From an uncultured Oscillospiraceae bacterium (GTDB lineage Bacteria > Bacillota > Clostridia > Oscillospirales > Oscillospiraceae): DNA of 5,647 nucleotides. Every line of letters starts with the position of its first letter. Within the stretch, counting starts at the first letter, position 1. The DNA is taken from the NCBI GenBank assembly GCA_905234005.1, contig CAJOFW010000193.1:1-5647 (forward strand). Reading direction: 5' to 3'. The notes under the pieces are model-generated. The model did no database searches. It saw only the letters and a program-made list of their open reading frames with translations, and was not told where the DNA came from. The position numbers and the translations under genes were made by a program. This document shows positions 5,617-5,647 of this stretch, piece by piece.

Positions 5617-5647
5617 CACGTCGAAAATCACCGCATCCTCATCGAGC
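5593..5647 (-). CDS. C-terminal end of an unidentified leftward gene (cut by right edge)
   Basis: The only open minus-strand frame from the right edge encodes LDEDAVIFDVFTEAEGE and then TAA (5595-5593). The strongly acidic end with alternating hydrophobic residues is typical of a real cytosolic protein C-terminus, and the other two minus frames stop at once. Seventeen codons are too few to name a family; small acidic Firmicutes proteins such as DUF1292 members are one possibility, held weakly. It faces the cysteine desulfurase gene tail to tail across about 108 nt. The stop-codon region is the right-hand copy of a tandem repeat. Confidence 0.5.
   Translation of the reverse strand, partial: LDEDAVIFDVFTEAEGE

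Overview
This is a GC-rich window that reads as core metabolism from a member of the Firmicutes, most likely an Oscillospirales/Clostridia gut-type organism. That assignment is an inference. It rests on the ~386-residue ACT-tailed SerA, the compact NifS-type cysteine desulfurase, the MtaB sequence style, and strong GGAGG-type ribosome binding sites in a high-GC genome. I see no mobile element, CRISPR array, rRNA or tRNA.

Layout. Positions 1-2956 hold a leftward run: serC (phosphoserine aminotransferase), then serA (3-phosphoglycerate dehydrogenase) overlapping it by 8 nt, then a 142-residue coiled-coil protein, then, after a 116-nt gap with a strong stem-loop, a second coiled-coil gene cut by the left edge. 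The two coiled-coil genes are paralogues. An AT-rich island (about 2985-3061) carries a good sigma-A promoter for serC. Positions 3062-4305 hold, also leftward, a tRNA methylthiotransferase of the MtaB type whose reading frame is broken near 3626-3636, where about 13 nt appear to be missing from a conserved loop. From 4357 to 5484, rightward and divergent from mtaB, lies a complete cysteine desulfurase. Its promoter has a perfect -10 hexamer and would give an mRNA with a leader of only about a dozen bases. From 5485 to the end is a convergent intergenic stretch with hairpins, a tandem imperfect ~31-nt repeat, and the last 17 codons of a leftward gene entering from the right edge.

How the genes fit together. 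SerA and SerC make phosphoserine from 3-phosphoglycerate; serine feeds cysteine; cysteine desulfurase mobilises sulfur from cysteine; MtaB is an Fe-S radical-SAM enzyme that puts sulfur into tRNA. The serine-cysteine-sulfur theme is an inference from gene identities and adjacency. I find no convincing new defence or mobile system. The points most worth a second look are the mtaB break, the duplicated stop-codon region at the right edge, the compact divergent promoter, and the uncharacterised coiled-coil gene pair.
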